A stretch of 10,755 nucleotides of DNA from Verrucomicrobiota bacterium (lineage in GTDB: Bacteria; Verrucomicrobiota; Verrucomicrobiia; Opitutales; Seribacteraceae), in NCBI GenBank assembly GCA_014382645.1, contig JACNJI010000180.1, positions 1 through 10,755 on the forward strand. The letters run 5' to 3'. A program made the position numbers and the translations under genes. The notes under the pieces are model-generated. The model was not told the origin of the DNA and ran no database searches. It saw only the letters and a list, made by a program, of their open reading frames with translations. Numbering within the stretch: position 1 is the first letter of the stretch; each line of letters begins with the position of its first letter. Below are positions 1 to 6,807 of the stretch, in pieces.

Positions 1-734
1 AGTTCCATCTGAAATTGGGCGGTGAGATCCACCGAGAACAGGAGCTTGAGAGCCGCAGATTCGTCTTTTTCAATTCGCTTGGAAATGTCTACTTCCTCCT
101 CTCGTGACAGGAGGGGTACCTGACCCATTTGTTTCAAGTACATTCGGACGGGGTCGTCCAGCATGTCTCCCTGAGTGGTGCGGGCGTATTCCTCCTCCGA
201 CTCTTCCTGCTTTTTCTTGTATTTATCGACCTCAACGCCATCTAGGATTTTGACTTCCAGATTGTTTAGGATGGAAATTACATTTTGCAGTTCGTCGGGT
301 TGGCTTGCAATCTCGGGCAGGGCTTTGTCGATATCCTTATAAGTAAGAAAACCCTGTTCGCGGGAATGATGAATCAGGTGATGGACCTTGTCCGTGATTG
401 CATCGTCCAAAGGTTTTGGAGTGGGCACTTTACCCGAGACAGCATCCAATGCAGCTTTCGCCGTGGCTGCTGCACTTCCTGTTGTAGCCTTCCCCTTGTT
501 CTCTTTGGTATTGGTGGCTTTTTTCGCTTTTCTGGCGACTGGTTTTTGGGCAATGCTTTTTTTCGTCCCGGCCGTTGCCACCAATGCGTTAGAAGAGGTC
601 TTCTTGACTGTCGCTTTCTTTGCCGACGGTGGCTTTTCCGCGCCCGCTGGTGTCTTGAGACTCTTTGTGGTTTTTTTTGCGATCGGCACTTTTTTTGCCG
701 GTGCCTTTTTCGCGGTTTCTTTGGTCGATGACAT
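1..734 (-). CDS. rpoD: RNA polymerase primary sigma factor (sigma-70), N-terminal part, truncated by window edge
   Basis: This is the housekeeping sigma factor that directs RNA polymerase to most promoters. Only the first 244 codons are in the window; regions 2 to 4 lie beyond the left edge. Residues 1-105 are a low-complexity Lys/Ala/Thr/Pro-rich extension. Residues about 116-166 resemble sigma region 1.1 (TYKDIDKALP, then the helix ending NNLEVKILDG). Residues 171-185 are an acidic/Lys linker. Residues 190-228 are region 1.2, with DDPVRMYLKQMGQVPLLS followed by REEEVDISKRIEK, which is diagnostic of primary sigma factors. The ATG at 734 lies inside dnaG and has no clear Shine-Dalgarno sequence. 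A TTG at 584 or GTG at 581, just after the dnaG stop, would give a protein about 50 residues shorter. The first later ATG (codon 191) is already in region 1.2 and is too late. The family call is firm; the exact start is uncertain. Confidence 0.93.
   Translation of the reverse strand, partial: MSSTKETAKKAPAKKVPIAKKTTKSLKTPAGAEKPPSAKKATVKKTSSNALVATAGTKKSIAQKPVARKAKKATNTKENKGKATTGSAAATAKAALDAVSGKVPTPKPLDDAITDKVHHLIHHSREQGFLTYKDIDKALPEIASQPDELQNVISILNNLEVKILDGVEVDKYKKKQEESEEEYARTTQGDMLDDPVRMYLKQMGQVPLLSREEEVDISKRIEKDESAALKLLFSVDLTAQFQME
589..734 (-). other. 146-nt out-of-frame overlap between dnaG 3' end and rpoD 5' end
   Basis: The rpoD frame is open from its ATG at 734, while dnaG continues to its TAA at 589-591. 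The two are in different frames, with rpoD at +1 relative to dnaG. Both products are low-complexity here: DnaG reads Lys/Ser/Asp/Gly-rich, RpoD reads Lys/Ala/Pro-rich. The DNA contains an 8-nt homopolymer (T8 on the plus strand, 671-678) and other A-rich runs. No strong Shine-Dalgarno sequence precedes the ATG at 734, so translation of rpoD may depend on coupling to dnaG, or the true start may be the TTG/GTG just after the dnaG stop (584/581). Confidence 0.6.
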
Positions 735-2622
735 GGGCGGAATTATTATCGGTCTCGGATTGTTGGACAAAGGTTAGTTGTGGCGGCGATCTTCGTTGCG
801 ATCGTAGATTAGCAAGCTCAGCTCGAAGTTCGGTGCGTTTATCGATTTCGTCTGGATTCAGATTGGCGACTCGTTCCTTAATTTCATTTTCTTTTGCTTT
901 GAAGAAACGATTAAAGAGAGCCTGAAGTGAGGTATTGCATGCCTTGTGAATGTCCACGGGGTCAACGTGAGCGGGTTTCTGAGATAGTATTTCGTAGGCG
1001 GTTTTTCGTTCGTCATCGTTCTCTAGTAGCTCATCCAAGGATGCTAGTCCATTACCATTATTCTCGCGTATTTCAGCTAGTGCCTTGGCGAGTATTGTTC
1101 CTGAAGGGTATGTGAGCTTGAGCCATTCCGGTTGGATCGCTTGTGCGAGAGGAATAGCAACTTCATTATGGTGCAAAACAAATAATAATAGATCATGCTC
1201 GGCAGTTGTCAACTTTTGGGAAGCATTTTTGGGATTTTTTTCAGATGAGGCTCTTTGACGGGAACCATACGAAGACGAGTTTTTTTTGCTTAGAAAGCGG
1301 GCAAATTCTTGTCGAGCGGAACCTTCTTCCAGTTTCATCAACCGAATGGCTTGAGCCAAGTATTCGTCTCGCGCCACGAGAGAATCCGTTTCGGCCACGA
1401 TTTCAAAAATATGTTCCAATACTGTGTTCTTTTGGGTGGGCGTAGGTTCTTTCGTTTCGCCCAAGTACATGGATACGGCAAAGGCGATTCCACTGAGAGA
1501 CTCGTCTTCGAGGTTTTTCAAACCTGCGAGACCTTCGGCGCGGAGCAAGTCGTCGGGGTCTCCTCCGGGAGGTAAAAGAAGAAAGCGGATGTCGAGAGCG
1601 CTTTTTACGCAGATTGGGAGGATTCGTAGGGCCGCCTTTCGCCCTGCTTCATCACCGTCGAGAAGGCAGTCAATGCCCGCCGGCCGATATCGTCGGAGGA
1701 GATGGGCCTGGCCATCCGTGAAGGCTGTTCCTTGAGGGGCTACGACGTTTTTCACCCCTTGCTCCCAGCACCGAATGGCGTCGAGTTGACCTTCGACCAG
1801 CAAAAAACGTTTATTTTCGTCAATGTGGCGTCTCGCCTTGTCGAGATTGAAGAGTAGATTCCCTTTCCTGAAGATCGGAGTTTCGGGAGAGTTTATGTAT
1901 TTTGCCTCGCGGGCAGGATCATTTTCCGGCGCGACAGATAATTGACGGGCTGTAAAAGCGACGACGCGCTCTTGGGTGTCCCGAATGGGGATCATAAGCC
2001 GACCGCGGAAGCGAGTCAGGAAATCCGGTCGTCCTTTGCGGTCGAAAAATAGCCCGCTTTTGTCTAAGACTTCCTGAGGGATTCCTTTTTCCGTGAAAAG
2101 GCGAAGAAGACCGGATGAGTCAGGGGGAGCGTAACCGATCCCGAACTCCTTGGCTACTTCATCGGGGAAGTGCCGTTCCTGCGTCCAGTACTTCCGTATG
2201 AAGTGCCCTCCCTCGTTGTCGTCCCAAAATTTTTCGCGATACCAAGACATGGCCAACTCGTGAATGTCGAAAAGGGCTTTTCGATGAGAAAGCGACTGTA
2301 CGGAAGGACTTCCGTGTGCAGACTCTTCGTAACGGAGGTTTATGTTGAAGCGAGTCGCGAGAAACTCGACGGCTTCCTGAAATTCCAAGTTCTCCACTTT
2401 TTGAATGAAGCTTATGGCGTCTCCTGCCTCACCACTGCTGAAGCATTTGTAAAAGCCTTTGTCCGGATGAACGGAGAAAGAAGGTGTCTTTTCTTGGTTA
2501 AAAGGGCTGAGTCCTTTCCAGTCTGCACCGGATCGCTTTAGGCTCACATAAGGGGCCACGACGTCGTGCAGATCTATTCGAGCCTTGAGCTCGGCGACGA
2601 AATCACGGTGTAGTCTTGGCAT
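589..2622 (-). CDS. dnaG: DNA primase DnaG with a degenerate zinc-binding domain
   Basis: DnaG makes the RNA primers for chromosome replication and works with the replicative helicase. The 677-residue length is somewhat above the usual ~600. Residues 1-100 are the CHC2-type N-terminal domain, recognisable from GLSPFNQEKTPSFSV and YKCFSSGEAGD. Three of the four expected zinc ligands are replaced: Ser39, Asn42 and Ser63 stand where Cys, His and Cys are usual, and only Cys60 remains. The catalytic core is intact: TRFRGRLMIPIRD (203-215), YINSPETPIFRKG (242-254), the TOPRIM glutamate in LLVEGQLD (Glu278), the DGDEAGR motif (Asp322/Asp324) and DPDD (355-358). The C-terminal ~200 residues are less conserved and end in a Lys/Glu/Ser-rich tail, presumably following the helicase-interaction region. 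The gene starts 42 bp after the TPR lipoprotein gene. Its last 146 nt overlap the predicted start of rpoD. An operon with rpoD is the common bacterial arrangement. Confidence 0.96.
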   Translation of the reverse strand: MPRLHRDFVAELKARIDLHDVVAPYVSLKRSGADWKGLSPFNQEKTPSFSVHPDKGFYKCFSSGEAGDAISFIQKVENLEFQEAVEFLATRFNINLRYEESAHGSPSVQSLSHRKALFDIHELAMSWYREKFWDDNEGGHFIRKYWTQERHFPDEVAKEFGIGYAPPDSSGLLRLFTEKGIPQEVLDKSGLFFDRKGRPDFLTRFRGRLMIPIRDTQERVVAFTARQLSVAPENDPAREAKYINSPETPIFRKGNLLFNLDKARRHIDENKRFLLVEGQLDAIRCWEQGVKNVVAPQGTAFTDGQAHLLRRYRPAGIDCLLDGDEAGRKAALRILPICVKSALDIRFLLLPPGGDPDDLLRAEGLAGLKNLEDESLSGIAFAVSMYLGETKEPTPTQKNTVLEHIFEIVAETDSLVARDEYLAQAIRLMKLEEGSARQEFARFLSKKNSSSYGSRQRASSEKNPKNASQKLTTAEHDLLLFVLHHNEVAIPLAQAIQPEWLKLTYPSGTILAKALAEIRENNGNGLASLDELLENDDERKTAYEILSQKPAHVDPVDIHKACNTSLQALFNRFFKAKENEIKERVANLNPDEIDKRTELRAELANLRSQRRSPPQLTFVQQSETDNNSAHVIDQRNREKGTGKKSADRKKNHKESQDTSGRGKATVGKESDSQEDLF

Positions 2623-2664
2623 CGGGTAAGTCTCAGGACGAGGTCACGAAAATCTTTGTACGCT

Positions 2665-4179
2665 TCAAGGATTCAGAGGTAGACTTCGCAATTCCCGCTC
2701 GGCTTCGGGGCGCAACGGATTGTCCGGAGGTGCCAATGCCAAAAGTTTTCGATAGAGGATGGCGGCCGTGGCAGGTTTGTTTTCCGCGATATGATAACGG
2801 CGAGCAAGTTGCCACAGAATTTCGATGGACTCGGGAAAACGTTCGTGAGCTTTTTCCAGCTCTTCGAGATAGCGTTGTCCCGCGAGTGTCTCACGAGCGA
2901 TGCGAAGGTAGTCCATGTGGTATCCCAGATCTTCGGGTGCATGGCGCGTTGCTTCCAAGGATTTCATTTCGGCCTCGTTGCCTTCACCTAGAAGAAAGTG
3001 GGCTTGGGAAGCCATATGCCATGCCGCAGCATTTTTCGGGTTTTCCCTGATGGCTCTGCGTGTGAAAAGCAAAGCACTTCGGAAGTTCTTTTCGAGCATG
3101 GCCAACTCCGCTTGATCCAGAAAACTTTTCTCTGCAGGTTTCGAATTATTTGGAGGACTTGAAAATATGTCGGCGAGGGAAAGAGTGGTGGTGGTTTCAT
3201 TATCCTGAAATGAGGTCTGCGAGGCGTTGCTCTCGATTGAGAATGGAGAACCCGGAGGTTTTTCTACGATCTCGAGAGTGCGGGGGGGGAGCTTGGATCC
3301 CCCGACCACCGGCTCAGCCTTAATTGGAGCTAGTAAGGCAGCGGCCAATTGCGAAGCGGTTTTCCCCGCGGTCGCGTAATCTCTCTGAAAGAAGTCCAGG
3401 CGGCGGCGACGTTTCAATAAATCGGCGGCTATTTTTGCGTGTTCGCTCTTGTCCAGAGAACCCGGATGTGTCTTTTCCATCGCCAGTATCAAGGTTTCGG
3501 CCGAGTTCTCGTCCTTTAGGCTAAGCCTGATTTTAAGTAACCCGAGGTAGGGGAGTGGCGATTGATTCGGAGCTTTTTTTTCAGCGGACCGGAACCAGTG
3601 CTCGGCTTGAGGGTACATTCCCTTTGCCAAAAACAACTGAGCTACGGCCATTGCGTCTGCCGTTTCCGCCTTGTCGGATGCTTGTAGGAAAGCATCCAGA
3701 GCCTTGCTTTTTTTTCCTAGTCGGTGGAGCACACGGGCGTATTTCAGATTGGCAAAAGTGTCATCAGGATGCTTTTGAATGTAGGTGGCATAAGCCTTTT
3801 CCGCGGATTCGTCGTCTTCTGCAAGCTCGTGAGCTTGCCCGGTTTCGGATAAAATGTTCGTTGCTCCACCCAGCGAGAAAGCCTGTTCAAGGCGAAAGGC
3901 CGCGAGGGCGTATTCCTCGGCGTCGAGTAAAGTGCGACCGAGCATGGTAATGATCTCAGGGGATTCTGGATGTCGATCATTCAGTTTACGTAGGATCGCC
4001 AGGGCTTCGTCTGTTTTACCTTCGATGCGTTTCTGTATTGCCTCGCTTAGGTCGGGCGGGTTTTGCTTGTCTGGTTCCCTGGGTGGAGAGACTTGTATCG
4101 GGTCGTCCGAACAACCGCCCGTGATCACTATCGAGACCACCATAGCGGAGAACCTTATCATACAAAGCGGAAATTGCAT
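2665..4179 (-). CDS. TPR-repeat lipoprotein
   Basis: This is a predicted 504-residue lipid-anchored protein made mostly of tetratricopeptide repeats, which usually act as protein-interaction scaffolds. The N-terminus has a hydrophobic segment ending in a lipobox (VSIVITGGC, Cys23); Ser at +2 suggests sorting to the outer membrane if Lol rules apply. TPR-like helix pairs cover about residues 44-255 (for example EAIQKRIEGKTDEALAILRK). A Pro/Ser/Thr-rich linker follows at about 288-350, then a second TPR block at about 352-495 (for example EKNFRSALLFTRRAIRENPK). The ATG at 4179 was chosen because an upstream TTG (4215) would add residues ahead of the signal sequence. An internal ATG at 4161 is also possible. 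The gene is divergent from the DUF362 gene and 42 bp upstream of dnaG, so it may lead that operon. A TPR gene is the usual last member of TonB2-type clusters. This could be that protein displaced by rearrangement, but the sequence does not prove it. Confidence 0.85.
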   Translation of the reverse strand: MQFPLCMIRFSAMVVSIVITGGCSDDPIQVSPPREPDKQNPPDLSEAIQKRIEGKTDEALAILRKLNDRHPESPEIITMLGRTLLDAEEYALAAFRLEQAFSLGGATNILSETGQAHELAEDDESAEKAYATYIQKHPDDTFANLKYARVLHRLGKKSKALDAFLQASDKAETADAMAVAQLFLAKGMYPQAEHWFRSAEKKAPNQSPLPYLGLLKIRLSLKDENSAETLILAMEKTHPGSLDKSEHAKIAADLLKRRRRLDFFQRDYATAGKTASQLAAALLAPIKAEPVVGGSKLPPRTLEIVEKPPGSPFSIESNASQTSFQDNETTTTLSLADIFSSPPNNSKPAEKSFLDQAELAMLEKNFRSALLFTRRAIRENPKNAAAWHMASQAHFLLGEGNEAEMKSLEATRHAPEDLGYHMDYLRIARETLAGQRYLEELEKAHERFPESIEILWQLARRYHIAENKPATAAILYRKLLALAPPDNPLRPEAERELRSLPLNP

Positions 4180-4186
4180 TAAAACT

Positions 4187-4215
4187 TCTATTCTCAACAG
4201 GACGTGAAACGTCAA
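4187..4215 (-). promoter_or_regulatory. weak candidate promoter for the TPR lipoprotein–dnaG–rpoD group
   Basis: On the minus strand, TTGACG (4215-4210) is followed after 17 bp by AATAGA (4192-4187). The -35 is good (5 of 6 to TTGACA) but the -10 is poor (3 of 6). The ATG at 4179 would be only 7 bp downstream, which would give a nearly leaderless mRNA. The true promoter may instead lie further into the DUF362 gene. Confidence 0.2.
4201..4213. repeat. perfect short inverted repeat GACGT-GAA-ACGTC in the divergent start region
   Basis: Two 5-bp arms (4201-4205 and 4209-4213) are exact reverse complements around a 3-bp centre. The repeat covers the GTG start of the DUF362 gene and overlaps the candidate -35 of the divergent TPR gene. 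A dimeric regulator could bind here, but arms of this length also occur by chance. Confidence 0.3.
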
Positions 4216-5268
4216 GCCATGCTCGCGGTTGCAACCATGTTTTCTCTGAGCTTCGGAGTTTCCTTCTCCGTTGATTTCCCTGGTGAGCCTTTTTTTTCAA
4301 AGGACCGAACCAAGCCATTGTTTCGGGAGAAGGGCCTTGTGACTTTCCGATGTTCACTGGGGAAACCTGAAAGTTATGCTCGTTCCGTCCGCTCTCTCAT
4401 TCTTTTCAATGAGCTGAAAGGCGGGGTGCAATTACAGCCCGATCGTCAATCCAAAGTCGGAATCAAACTTTCTACCCATTTTGCTCCGGGTTTGGCCACG
4501 TCCCGACCTTTGGTGGATGCGTTGCTTGATTTGCTCAAGGCTCGAGGGTTTGCTCCCGAATCAGTGTTCCTCTTGGATCTTGAATCAAGAGGCCTTCGTC
4601 GTTCAGGTTTCCTGCCACCCCGCAGCAAGGGAGGCAATCGCTATCGTGGGCATCCTGTGGTTGCCCTCGATTCGCGAACCTATTTTGACGAAAGGTGGTT
4701 CCACGACAGTCCTATGCCGCCCTCCACTGACTATCGTGCTCGCCTGAGCCTTCGGTACCCGCGTGACCGTGAAGTCCGCTTGCGCGAGGAGCGCCGCAGT
4801 TACCTGCCGGCCCCTCTTTTTCTTGAGGATGCCTTCTGGATCAACCTGCCTGTAGCTATCGACAGTCGTTCGTTGGGCATTGATGCCGCTGTTGGAAATG
4901 CTTCCTTGCACGCGGTAGACAACAACTCTCGCTTCCTAGGTCGCTCCACCACGGCTCCCTCGGCGGCGACTGAAATACTCGCCATACCCGAGTATTGGGA
5001 GAAGCACCTTTTTTCGATTCTCGACCTCTCCCGCTTTCAGTATGCGGGCGGTAGCAAGTTCGACGCTCAGTTCCTCGGTGGCGAACAGACTCTAATGCTT
5101 AGCGAAAACCCCTTGTCGGTGGATTACTTTGCCATGGAAGCTTTGAGCAAGGCTCGTACTGCCGAAGGTTTTGACCTTAGAGACAGGGAAAAAGCTCCGT
5201 TGTTTCGTTTCGGAGAAGATTTGGGCCTAGCTCGAAAAGGTGAAGCCCGGCTCGTGAACCTGCCCTAG
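4204..5268 (+). CDS. secreted DUF362-family protein
   Basis: This is a 354-residue protein with an N-terminal signal-peptide-like segment: MKRQ, then a hydrophobic stretch to about residue 22. It resembles DUF362 proteins by pattern. [21 protein letters not shown] (84-104) fits the family's conserved 'I K x N ... P ... lv' strand and helix. [15 protein letters not shown] (230-244) fits the segment with conserved Gly/Asn and DN-x-RF. Further matches are [13 protein letters not shown] (271-283) and [14 protein letters not shown] (301-314), the family's 'dP val Da a' pattern. Some DUF362 proteins carry a 4Fe-4S ferredoxin domain; this one has a single Cys (Cys50) and so lacks one. The biochemical role of such secreted members is not established. 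GTG 4204 is preferred over ATG 4219 because it supplies the basic MKRQ start of the signal peptide. It is the only plus-strand gene here and converges on the energy operon, sharing CTAG at the two stops. The assignment rests on motif recall, not a search. Confidence 0.65.
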   Translation: MKRQAMLAVATMFSLSFGVSFSVDFPGEPFFSKDRTKPLFREKGLVTFRCSLGKPESYARSVRSLILFNELKGGVQLQPDRQSKVGIKLSTHFAPGLATSRPLVDALLDLLKARGFAPESVFLLDLESRGLRRSGFLPPRSKGGNRYRGHPVVALDSRTYFDERWFHDSPMPPSTDYRARLSLRYPRDREVRLREERRSYLPAPLFLEDAFWINLPVAIDSRSLGIDAAVGNASLHAVDNNSRFLGRSTTAPSAATEILAIPEYWEKHLFSILDLSRFQYAGGSKFDAQFLGGEQTLMLSENPLSVDYFAMEALSKARTAEGFDLRDREKAPLFRFGEDLGLARKGEARLVNLP

Positions 5269-5996
5269 CTTTCGAAGGTTTCCCTTAGGTAGGCGAGGCT
5301 TTTAGTCGCTATGGTTTCGGGGTCCGGAGAATAGTCGAAGACCTCAACCGAAACATAGCCATCGTATCCGCTTTCCCTGAGAGCTCCGGCAATCGGCTCG
5401 AACTTGACCTCGCCAAAACCGGGTCCCCGCAGGTTCGGATCATTTGCATGAAAGTGTGCGGTGTGATCGCGACTTTCACGAATAATGTCCGGAATCGACT
5501 TTGTTTCGTCGCTCATGGCCTTTACGTCAAGGTGTAGGCGAAACGCTTCATGGTCTACTTTTTCTATGAGACGTATCGTCTCTGCAGCCGTGTTCAGAAA
5601 GTTCGTTTCCGCTCTGCCCAGAGGCTCCATCGCGATTGTAACGCCTAATGAGCCGGCCGTTTCAGCTATTTCGCCCACTTTCAACGAGGTTTCCAGTTGT
5701 TCCAGAGTCAGCACTTGCTTGGGCGGCGTAAGCTCAAGAGGCTTCACGGCCTTGCGGGTTTTTTCCTCCAGACGCTGCTCGATAACAGGCTTTTTCGGCG
5801 GTGGCTTGGGGACGTCTACCCAATCGACGTCGCGTACCATCCATTCGTCGCCGCGAACATATTCCGATAACGGAAGGAGGCCGAACAAAAGCAAGGTGGC
5901 GACTACGGCAAGGCCAAGGCTACGGACTGAAAAAGCTATTTCGGCCTTTTCTTTCGGGAGGCTTTCTTGATTTGTTTTCTTGGGCGAAGCACTCAT
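5265..5996 (-). CDS. chimeric protein: TonB-like N-terminus fused to C-terminal half of a TIM-barrel sugar phosphate isomerase/epimerase
   Basis: This 243-residue reading frame joins two unrelated parts. Residues 1-100 look like TonB: a charged cytoplasmic tail, one membrane helix (about 25-44, ending [13 protein letters not shown]), then a Pro/Lys-rich spacer ([10 protein letters not shown], later [11 protein letters not shown]). The start overlaps the exbD stop as ATGA, exactly where tonB is expected. From about residue 104 on, the protein matches the second half of the xylose-isomerase-like (AP endonuclease 2) barrel family: [20 protein letters not shown], then [29 protein letters not shown] and [10 protein letters not shown]. 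The four residues that typically bind metal in these enzymes are present: Glu124, Asp157, His183 and Glu218. The first half of the barrel (~120 residues) is absent, so normal isomerase activity is unlikely. The TonB C-terminal domain that contacts receptors is also absent. A deletion fusion or an assembly chimera would explain it. Confidence 0.8.
   Translation of the reverse strand: MSASPKKTNQESLPKEKAEIAFSVRSLGLAVVATLLLFGLLPLSEYVRGDEWMVRDVDWVDVPKPPPKKPVIEQRLEEKTRKAVKPLELTPPKQVLTLEQLETSLKVGEIAETAGSLGVTIAMEPLGRAETNFLNTAAETIRLIEKVDHEAFRLHLDVKAMSDETKSIPDIIRESRDHTAHFHANDPNLRGPGFGEVKFEPIAGALRESGYDGYVSVEVFDYSPDPETIATKSLAYLRETFES
5676..5708 (-). other. inferred fusion junction between tonB-like and isomerase-like sequence
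   Basis: Codons 97-107 ([11 protein letters not shown]) are where similarity switches. The 'LTPP...L...QLE' stretch before it is TonB-spacer-like. '[16 protein letters not shown]' after it is the barrel helix that precedes the first metal-binding Glu strand. The exact base cannot be fixed from one sequence, because either parent could supply the intervening helix. The frame is kept across the join, and no repeat or mobile-element end is seen at it. Confidence 0.5.
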
Positions 5997-6406
5997 CGGT
6001 TGATGGTTGGTGTTATCGCCGACAGTTTTACGGTTTTGGCACCTGCAAGCATGGCTTGATCCATTACCCGTGTGGCCAGTCCCGCCTTGGACCCTTGTTC
6101 GACCAACAGGATGACCGGTTTGGCTTTTTTTGCCGATGCCGCCCTCACCGCGGGGATGACGCCCGCGAGGCCTATCTCGGCGTCTCCGTTGAGGATTCGT
6201 CCCTCGGCAGTCAATTGAAAGGTGAGAGGTGGTTCCAGTTTGCGAGTGGGGTCTGCCGTGTCTCGGTGTTTTGGGGTGAGCCCGATTTCATTCACGAACG
6301 AGGTGGCCACGATGAAAAAGATCAGGAGGATGAAGACCATGTCGATAAGCGGGGAAACGTTTATCTCCACGGAATCGGCGGTGAAACTGGTGAACCTTCT
6401 TTTCAT
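5993..6406 (-). CDS. exbD: ExbD-family proton-channel protein (second copy)
   Basis: This 137-residue ExbD/TolR-type protein has a short basic cytoplasmic start, one membrane helix and a periplasmic domain of about 100 residues. The signature [18 protein letters not shown] includes Asp22, equivalent to the membrane aspartate that carries protons in ExbD (Asp25 in E. coli). The periplasmic part ([20 protein letters not shown]) fits the ExbD fold. It starts in an ATGA overlap with the preceding exbD stop and ends in an ATGA overlap with the TonB-like gene, so it is translationally coupled on both sides. It differs clearly in sequence from the other ExbD here, so it is an old paralogue rather than a recent copy, and the two may form mixed oligomers within the ExbB pentamer. 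Confidence 0.93.
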   Translation of the reverse strand: MKRRFTSFTADSVEINVSPLIDMVFILLIFFIVATSFVNEIGLTPKHRDTADPTRKLEPPLTFQLTAEGRILNGDAEIGLAGVIPAVRAASAKKAKPVILLVEQGSKAGLATRVMDQAMLAGAKTVKLSAITPTINR

Positions 6407-6807
6407 CTTGGCTTTCTCGTGGCTATGGAAACGGTGGCTCCCGCCTTCTTGCCTTCTCGAGCCACTTCGGCGAGCCTGCTGGCATCCGCATCCTGGTCGA
6501 CCTGAATGATTACGGGAGCATCCACTTCTCGCCTTAGGGCTTCCACCAGGGGGCGAACCTGATCGATGGCGATTTTATCTCCTGCATAATGGAGGGAGTT
6601 GTCTGCTGTTAGGGCGAATAGGATGGCGTTCTTTTGCAAGGACTCGGCAGTCACGGTTCGAGGGCGAACCACTTCCTCCCCAGGAACCTTCACGAAGGAC
6701 GCGGAAATGATGAAAAAGATCAGCAAAATGAAGACCACATCGATGAGCGGGGAGACGTTGATGGACTCCGTTTCTTTCTCCTTGAGCAGGCGTCGACGGA
6801 GCTTCAT
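6403..6807 (-). CDS. exbD: ExbD-family proton-channel protein (first copy)
   Basis: This is a 134-residue ExbD/TolR-type protein. The start at 6807 (MKLRRRLLKEKE) was chosen over an in-frame start at 6876 because it forms an ATGA overlap with the preceding exbB stop, gives the usual short basic N-terminus, and avoids a Pro-rich stretch that is just exbB read out of frame. The membrane signature [17 protein letters not shown] contains the conserved proton-carrying aspartate (Asp23). The periplasmic domain follows, with the strand PVIIQVDQDADASRLAEVA near residues 96-114. With the ExbB proteins it should form the inner-membrane motor that converts proton flow into mechanical work on TonB. Confidence 0.93.
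   Translation of the reverse strand: MKLRRRLLKEKETESINVSPLIDVVFILLIFFIISASFVKVPGEEVVRPRTVTAESLQKNAILFALTADNSLHYAGDKIAIDQVRPLVEALRREVDAPVIIQVDQDADASRLAEVAREGKKAGATVSIATRKPR

Noticed and set aside
671..678. Programmed frameshift site joining DnaG to RpoD at the A8 run
   Set aside because: The shift required is +1 (or -2) and no stimulatory structure or stop-codon context is apparent. The homopolymer is explained by Lys-rich coding in both frames.
388..777. Plus-strand open frames of 130-150 codons opposite rpoD/dnaG
   Set aside because: They are antisense to conserved coding sequence. Their Phe/Ala-rich or Cys/Arg/Phe-rich composition is what is expected from reading the Lys/Ala-rich rpoD start backwards, and no family motif is seen.
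5230..5300. Possible bidirectional terminator between the converging DUF362 and fused genes
   Set aside because: Only short imperfect complementarity (CCTA...TAGG) and a TTCGAA palindrome are present, with no stable GC-rich stem or T-tract on either strand.
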